Assembly (NCBI GenBank): GCA_023415915.1
Contig: JAEZIZ010000047.1
Coordinates: 1-14,347 of the forward strand
Reading direction: 5' to 3'
DNA from: Bacillota bacterium
GTDB lineage: Bacteria > Bacillota > Clostridia > Christensenellales > SZUA-584
Length of the DNA stretch: 14,347 bases
In this document: one piece after another, positions 12,047 through 14,347 of the stretch
Position numbering within the stretch: the first letter of the stretch is position 1
Layout of the letters: every line of letters starts with the position of its first letter
The notes under the pieces: model-generated
What the model was told of the DNA's origin: nothing
The model's input: only the letters and a program-made list of their open reading frames with translations
Databases searched by the model: none
Position numbers and translations under genes: made by a program

Positions 12047-13481
12047 AAATGCAGGGCGCCAGATGCTTTGTAGTTATTTTAACAATAGCGTTTACTACTT
12101 CCGGGCAAAGCCTTGCTCCGCTTTGCGCCTTGACGGCCGCTATTATGCTTTTCATCTTTGCGTTTTTGCTGCCAAGGGATATGTCGTCGAAGCTCATCGC
12201 TCCCGCGACTATCCTGCCCGGCAGCGCTATGCCGTCCTGCCACTCGTCGTAACGTCTGTAAACATCGATATAAAGCGGTTCGAGCCCTGATATATCCTCC
12301 ATGCCAGCTATCAGCGTCCGGCCGATTTCGATATGCTTTATATACTCCTGCCGCTCGTTGTCGTTTAAGCTGCTGCGTTTAATAAGAAGACTGTCGCTTA
12401 TGCCTATTAGCCCCAAGTCGGCTATCTTGGCGAGCGCCTTTATCTCAGTTATCTGTTCCTCGCTGCACCCTAGCTCTGCGCCTATCTGCGCGGCAAGGCT
12501 CTGTACCCTTTTATTTCTCGCTCCCCAGCCGGTTTTTGCGCTTATTATTTCATTCAGCCTGTCCGCTAACGTTTCGCGCGACAATATTCTTTTAAGCACC
12601 CTGTTTTTCTGCACTTTGCCCGCCGCCTGCTTGTAAAGGCTGAAAAGCTCGGTGGGCTCGTCGCATATCGAATAGCCGAAAGACACTTCGGTCTTTATAA
12701 GGTTGAGATACATCTTGTGTATCATCATGTTGGCTTCTTTTATCTTCATGCTTATCTCAAGTTCGTCCTTGCCCGAGAACAGAGCGCAGAACTCCCCGCC
12801 GCCTATCCTTACCATGAAGTCGGCGTCATAAAAGCACTCCTTTAAAACCTCCGCGACGTTCTTTATCAGGTTGTTGCCTGCAAGATACCCCAAAGAGTCG
12901 TTGATCTCCCGCAAGTTGTCAATGCAGGGTATTACCAATGCGCGCGGGTAAAAGCAGCTCACTGATTCGTCAAGCCTGTCAAAAGCGCCGAGGTTATCGA
13001 GCCCCGTTAAATAGTCGTGCGTTTTCAGATATTCGAGGCGCTCCATATGCTCTTTGGTGTTCTCTATGTCATACGCGACGCCCGCAGCGTACACTTTGTC
13101 CCTGCTTACGCGGTAAACGCTGCCTTTTACCTTATACCACCGCTCGCTTCCGCCCCTCTTTATCCTGACGTCATGATCTATCACATGGCGGTTTTCCCTG
13201 ACATTTAAAAAATCTTCCTTTAAAGCCGCTGCGTCGTCTTCGTTAATGAGTCTGAAAAATTCCTCGAAGTCAATGCTGGTGCCTTTTCCGCTCGGAAGGT
13301 CGGTGCGCGTTATTTTCTTCGCCTTATAATCGGCTTCCCATGCGTACATATCGGCCGAATACAGCGCTACGTCCAGCTTGTCAAACATATCAAGCTGTTC
13401 GCTGTGAACATCTCCGTCCCAAAAATCCTTATGTGTTTCCGAAACGCTTCTATGGAAAAAATCGTCGGCTTTTGTCACCAT
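12045..13481 (-). CDS. PAS-GGDEF-HD-GYP-like protein with degenerate active sites
   Basis: A 478-aa soluble protein. A PAS-like sensor fold is at about 35-140 ('ERWYKVKGSVYRVSRDKVYAAGVAYDI'). The GGDEF domain (about 145-290) starts with 'THDYLTGLDNLGAFDRL', has 'INDSLGY' and the signature 'RIGGGEFCALF' (GGGEF at 227-231). The metal/GTP residues are eroded: the first metal Asp of 'DID' is Cys186, the third signature residue is Gly, and the I-site Arg is absent. The C-terminal part (about 318-475) aligns to HD-GYP, but 'LHDIGK' is 'IADLGL' (353-358) and 'HHE.WDG.GYP' is 'YRRYDEWQDGIALP'; only 'KH.EIG' keeps its His383. It probably binds a nucleotide or partner rather than making or degrading c-di-GMP. 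AAAGG lies 12 nt before the ATG. It is transcribed alone. Confidence 0.88.
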   Translation of the reverse strand: MVTKADDFFHRSVSETHKDFWDGDVHSEQLDMFDKLDVALYSADMYAWEADYKAKKITRTDLPSGKGTSIDFEEFFRLINEDDAAALKEDFLNVRENRHVIDHDVRIKRGGSERWYKVKGSVYRVSRDKVYAAGVAYDIENTKEHMERLEYLKTHDYLTGLDNLGAFDRLDESVSCFYPRALVIPCIDNLREINDSLGYLAGNNLIKNVAEVLKECFYDADFMVRIGGGEFCALFSGKDELEISMKIKEANMMIHKMYLNLIKTEVSFGYSICDEPTELFSLYKQAAGKVQKNRVLKRILSRETLADRLNEIISAKTGWGARNKRVQSLAAQIGAELGCSEEQITEIKALAKIADLGLIGISDSLLIKRSSLNDNERQEYIKHIEIGRTLIAGMEDISGLEPLYIDVYRRYDEWQDGIALPGRIVAGAMSFDDISLGSKNAKMKSIIAAVKAQSGARLCPEVVNAIVKITTKHLAPCI

Positions 13482-13540
13482 CAGTCTGTTAACCTTTCCG
13501 AGCTGCTTCCTTTAATGCAATTACCCTAATAATATAAACA

Positions 13541-13570
13541 AAAAGCCCGCCGTTGAAACAGCGGGCGGGC
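13541..13570 (-). terminator. Second (strong) terminator downstream of tadA
   Basis: GCCCGCC (13545-13551) pairs with GGCGGGC (13564-13570), with extra pairs inside. Read on the minus strand the hairpin is followed by TTTTTGTTT. It separates tadA from the PAS-GGDEF gene. Confidence 0.8.
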
Positions 13571-13640
13571 ATATATTCGCATTAAGAAAACTATTTAAAA
13601 TCACTGATAGCATAGGCCAAACGACGGTCATTACACGCAT

Positions 13641-13672
13641 AAAAAAGCAGCCCGCCGGCTCCTTTTTGCTGC
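13641..13672 (-). terminator. First terminator downstream of tadA
   Basis: On the minus strand GCAGC (13668-13672) pairs with GCTGC (13647-13651) around a 16-nt loop that itself has an AGCC-GGCG-GGCT element. TTTTTT follows at once (13641-13646). It starts 31 nt after the tadA stop. Confidence 0.6.
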
Positions 13673-13702
13673 ATATAACTGATACGCAATGCTTAAAGTT
13701 TT

Positions 13703-14152
13703 TCAGCTTCTTTTTGCCGCGAAATAGTCTTTTAACAGCTTCGCGCACTCGTCCTTAAGTACGCCGCCCAAAACTTTCGGCTTGTGGTTAAGCCTGCCTT
13801 CCCCAAGGTCGTAAAGCGAGCCAAAAGCGCCGGCTTTCGGGTCATACGCGCCGAACACCACCTGTTCTATCCGTGAATTCACTATTGCCCCAGCGCACAT
13901 CGGGCAGGGCTCCAAAGTCACATAAAGTGCGCAGCCTTCGAGCCGCCAGCCGCGGAGCTTTCTTGCCGCCTTTCGTATCGCGATTATCTCGGCATGCGCG
14001 AGCGGGTCTTTTTTAGTCTCCCTTAAGTTGTGCGCACGGGAAATAATCTTGCCACCACGCACTACTACGGCGCCAACGGGCACTTCGTCAATATCTGCCG
14101 CTTTGCGCGCCAACTTTAAAGCCTCGCTCATGTATCTTTCATTATCGTCCAT
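13703..14152 (-). CDS. tadA: tRNA-specific adenosine-34 deaminase TadA
   Basis: A 149-aa zinc enzyme of the cytidine/deoxycytidylate deaminase fold. It deaminates A34 to inosine in the anticodon of tRNA-Arg(ACG), which lets that tRNA read CGU, CGC and CGA. The zinc and catalytic residues are visible: His53 and the proton-shuttle Glu55 in 'HAE', and Cys83 and Cys86 in 'PCPMC'. Flanking blocks 'EVPVGAVVVRGGKIISRAHN', 'DPLAHAEIIAIR', 'LYVTLEPCPMCAGAIVNSRI' and 'VFGAYDPKAGAFGSLYDL' are typical of TadA and not of other family members. The frame also allows GTG at 14159-14161; I prefer the ATG at 14150-14152, since TadA proteins start close to 'MDDERYM'. The ribosome site is weak (GGGTAG). A palindrome-rich leader precedes it and two terminators follow. 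Confidence 0.95.
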   Translation of the reverse strand: MDDNERYMSEALKLARKAADIDEVPVGAVVVRGGKIISRAHNLRETKKDPLAHAEIIAIRKAARKLRGWRLEGCALYVTLEPCPMCAGAIVNSRIEQVVFGAYDPKAGAFGSLYDLGEGRLNHKPKVLGGVLKDECAKLLKDYFAAKRS

Positions 14153-14175
14153 ATTCAACACTACCCGATAATCAT

Positions 14176-14299
14176 AACTGCGCGTTCAACGCGCAGTTTG
14201 CACTAGCCCTATAAGGGCATCTTTCTGCGCAGTACCTCAAGGTACTTGTGACCGACTTCCGCGTTTCTTACCGGGCTATCCCTTAAAGGGATTGTCCGG
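14176..14299. repeat. Cluster of palindromes upstream of tadA
   Basis: Within about 125 nt there are AACTGCGCGTT-c-AACGCGCAGTT (14176-14198), GCCCT-ata-AGGGC (14206-14218), CTGCGCAG (14225-14232), AGTACCT-ca-AGGTACT (14231-14246) and ATCCCTT-a-AAGGGAT (14278-14292), the last nested between CCGG at 14271-14274 and 14296-14299. All can form in RNA of either strand. I do not recognise a known riboswitch, T-box or small RNA class. It may be a REP/MITE-like repeat or a structured tadA leader. Confidence 0.6.
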
Positions 14300-14347
14300 T
14301 TCTTTCACTTTATCCGTCATCTTATCGTTAGTTTCTTGTTCCCTGAT
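14276..14347 (-). CDS. Possible C-terminal end of an upstream gene (partial)
   Basis: From the right edge a minus-strand frame is open for 23 codons before TAG at 14276-14278. The peptide ends MTDKVKEPDNPFKG and is hydrophilic. The other two minus-strand frames close within 10 codons of the edge. The piece is too short to assign a family, and its end falls in the palindrome cluster, so it may be chance. Confidence 0.3.
   Translation of the reverse strand: MREQETNDKMTDKVKEPDNPFKG

Noticed and set aside
13482..13702. Possible small RNA between tadA and the PAS-GGDEF gene
   Set aside because: The two hairpins are better explained as tandem terminators of tadA, and no promoter pair is visible ahead of either.
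13521..13748. Minus-strand frame of 75 codons overlapping the tadA 3' end
   Set aside because: It runs across two terminators, overlaps tadA in another frame, has no ribosome site and no recognisable domain.

Overview
The window looks like a chromosomal segment of a spore-forming member of the Clostridia (Firmicutes) with mid-range GC. The reasons are Gram-positive Shine-Dalgarno sequences (GGAGG/AAAGGAG) before most genes, TTGACA/TATAAT-type promoters, a BirA box of the Bacillus/Clostridium kind before bioY, an RlmCD-type 23S rRNA methyltransferase, and a spore photoproduct lyase homologue with a sigma-G-like promoter. I see no rRNA, tRNA, CRISPR array or phage module.

Region 1 (1-3227) is visibly more AT-rich than the rest. 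It starts with the last 31 codons and probable right end of an IS3-family insertion sequence. Then, all on the minus strand, come a small conserved-looking hypothetical protein, a histidine phosphatase, a GNAT acetyltransferase and an SRPBCC protein (the last two 37 nt apart). A 393-nt stretch without a gene follows.

Region 2 (3228-8232) is more GC-rich. A MocR/PdxR-type regulator lies directly upstream of an RlmD/RlmCD methyltransferase on the minus strand and diverges from an aldo/keto reductase on the plus strand. The divergent promoters have overlapping -10 boxes next to an inverted repeat. The regulator has Asn where the family has the PLP-binding Lys. A SplB-like radical SAM protein converges on the reductase.

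Region 3 (8233-11171) reads as an envelope module on the minus strand: an ECF sigma factor, its own terminator, then a DUF4349 lipoprotein overlapping a SIMPL-domain lipoprotein. A textbook-like ECF promoter (GGAAC-N17-CGTC) lies upstream of the lipoprotein pair, so the sigma factor probably drives that operon. No classical anti-sigma gene is present. The module ends at a strong terminator, next to a REP-like sequence.

Region 4 (11172-14347) has bioY behind a BirA operator, diverging from the sigma gene. Then come a three-unit tandem hairpin array, a PAS-GGDEF-HD-GYP-like protein with both catalytic centres eroded, tandem terminators, tadA, and an unexplained run of palindromes that may include the last codons of one more gene.

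The strongest leads are the ECF sigma/DUF4349/SIMPL circuit, the Lys-less MocR regulator with its overlapping divergent promoters, the doubly degenerate c-di-GMP-type protein, the Cys-less SplB paralogue under a sporulation-type promoter, and the tandem hairpin array.
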